DNA from: Pyrodictium sp.
Lineage (GTDB): Archaea > Thermoproteota > Thermoprotei_A > Sulfolobales > Pyrodictiaceae
DNA length: 6,122 nucleotides
NCBI GenBank assembly: GCA_015662475.1
Contig: DQUB01000083.1
Coordinates: forward strand, 1-6,122
Reading direction: 5' to 3'
The position numbers were made by a program, and so were the translations under genes. Numbering within the stretch: the stretch's first letter is position 1; each line of letters opens with the position of its first letter. The notes under the pieces were generated by a model. The model was given only the letters and a program-made list of their open reading frames with translations. It ran no database searches and was not told the DNA's origin. This document shows positions 5,554-6,122 of the stretch, piece after piece.

Positions 5554-5583
5554 AGCGTCAAAGACTTTACGCTGTAAACGCTG
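5554..5583. repeat. Nested inverted and direct repeats upstream of psmA
   Basis: AGCGT 5554-5558 and ACGCT 5569-5573 form an inverted repeat enclosing AAAG (5560-5563) / CTTT (5565-5568). TTTAC 5566-5570 and GTAAA 5574-5578 form a second one. ACGCTG occurs twice (5569-5574 and 5578-5583) within a near-perfect 9-base tandem repeat. They overlap a weak TATA-like CTTTACG (5565-5571) that would start transcription close to 5590-5595. The cluster is therefore a plausible operator or promoter element for psmA; no strong TATA box was found. The repeats are certain, the role is inferred. Confidence 0.45.
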
Positions 5584-5610
5584 AGGGGTGTTGTGGAGGC
5601 GGATGGTGGG

Positions 5611-6122
5611 TTGACGTTTCCGGCTCCACCTGCTATGATGGGGTATGATCGGACTACAGCAATGTTTTCACCAGATGGTAGGCTGTTCCAGGTAGAGTAT
5701 GCGTTTGAGGCTGTTAAGAGAGGTTGGACAACTGTTGGTGTGAGAGTGAAAGAGGGTGTTGTAATTGCTGCAGAGAAGAGAAAGGGTATGCCATTGATGG
5801 ACATAGAACATATCGAGAAAGTGTACAAGGTTGATGAGCATATTGGTGCTGGTTTTGTAGGATTTGGTAGTGATGGTAGAGTTTTGATAGACTATGCTAG
5901 ACTATTGGCTGTTGAACACAAGTTTGCTTATGGCGAGCCAATACCGGTCGAATACCTTATAAGACAAATATGTGATGTGATGCAACTGTACACACAGCAT
6001 GCTGGTGTAAGACCTTTCGGTGTAGCTATCATAATTGGAGGTGTAGATAGTAGAGGGCCAGCCTTATATGTTGCAGATCCTAGTGGCCAGTATTTCAGCT
6101 ATAAAGCGGTAAGCTATGGGCA
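5611..6122 (+). CDS. psmA: Proteasome alpha subunit, 5' part (runs off the window)
   Basis: The first 170 residues of the 20S proteasome alpha subunit are present; the family is usually about 240 aa, so roughly the last 70 are outside. Alpha subunits form the outer seven-member rings, gate the chamber and dock the ATPase activators. The alpha signature GYDRTTAMFSPDGRLFQVEYAFEA starts at G11, with the YDR gate motif at 12-14. K70 in HIEK corresponds to T. acidophilum Lys66, which binds the C-terminal HbYX tails of activators. YTQHAGVRPFGVA and DPSGQYFSYKA are also typical. I chose TTG 5611 because it gives MTFPAPPAMMGYDR, matching the MAFGPAAMGYDR-type start of crenarchaeal homologues, with GGAGG at 5595-5599 upstream. 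GTG 5593 (preceded by GAGGGGTG) and ATG 5635 or 5638 are alternatives. It is transcribed divergently from the C/D sRNA. There is no frameshift in the visible part. Confidence 0.95.
   Translation, partial: MTFPAPPAMMGYDRTTAMFSPDGRLFQVEYAFEAVKRGWTTVGVRVKEGVVIAAEKRKGMPLMDIEHIEKVYKVDEHIGAGFVGFGSDGRVLIDYARLLAVEHKFAYGEPIPVEYLIRQICDVMQLYTQHAGVRPFGVAIIIGGVDSRGPALYVADPSGQYFSYKAVSYG

Noticed and set aside
5502..5828. Minus-strand open frame of 108 codons across the psmA start
   Set aside because: It is antisense to the conserved proteasome alpha N-terminus and ends inside the C/D sRNA; it shows no protein motif.

Overview
The window looks like chromosomal DNA of a hyperthermophilic crenarchaeote (Thermoproteota). 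The evidence is a crenarchaeal-type proteasome alpha subunit at the right edge, a box C/D guide RNA with exact archaeal geometry, TATA-box promoters, GGTGAT-type ribosome binding sites, frequent TTG/GTG starts, and heavy use of AGA/AGG/ATA codons. A fairly AT-rich chromosome is punctuated by very GC-rich, self-complementary intergenic patches, as expected for structured RNAs in a hyperthermophile. I cannot name the species; a Desulfurococcales-like lineage is only a guess.

Layout. Positions 1-317 hold no gene: two AT-rich inverted repeats, then a striking GC-rich hairpin (133-202), then palindromes around a TATA box. Positions 318-947 encode a 209-aa winged-helix protein with a C-terminal domain resembling a degraded Mrr/PD-(D/E)XK fold. 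After a 122-bp gap with an inverted repeat and a good TATA box comes a tight four-gene operon (1070-5324): a DUF4212 small symporter subunit, an SSS-family sodium:solute symporter large subunit, a protein with degenerate cNMP-like, CBS-pair and DUF294 nucleotidyltransferase domains, and a DEDDh 3'-5' exonuclease. Positions 5325-5610 hold no protein gene: a GC-rich hairpin-forming stretch, a minus-strand box C/D sRNA (5448-5512), and nested repeats before psmA, which runs off the window at 6122.

How the parts work together. The small and large subunits should form one membrane transporter for a small organic anion such as acetate or another carboxylate (inferred from the family). The two downstream genes overlap by 4 bp and are probably translationally coupled. 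The same grouping of transporter, CBS/nucleotidyltransferase protein and DnaQ-like exonuclease is known from bacteria, so the module seems to be conserved across domains with an unexplained link between transport, nucleotide sensing and an exonuclease. The C/D sRNA belongs to rRNA/tRNA 2'-O-methylation and psmA to protein turnover; both appear functionally separate from the operon.
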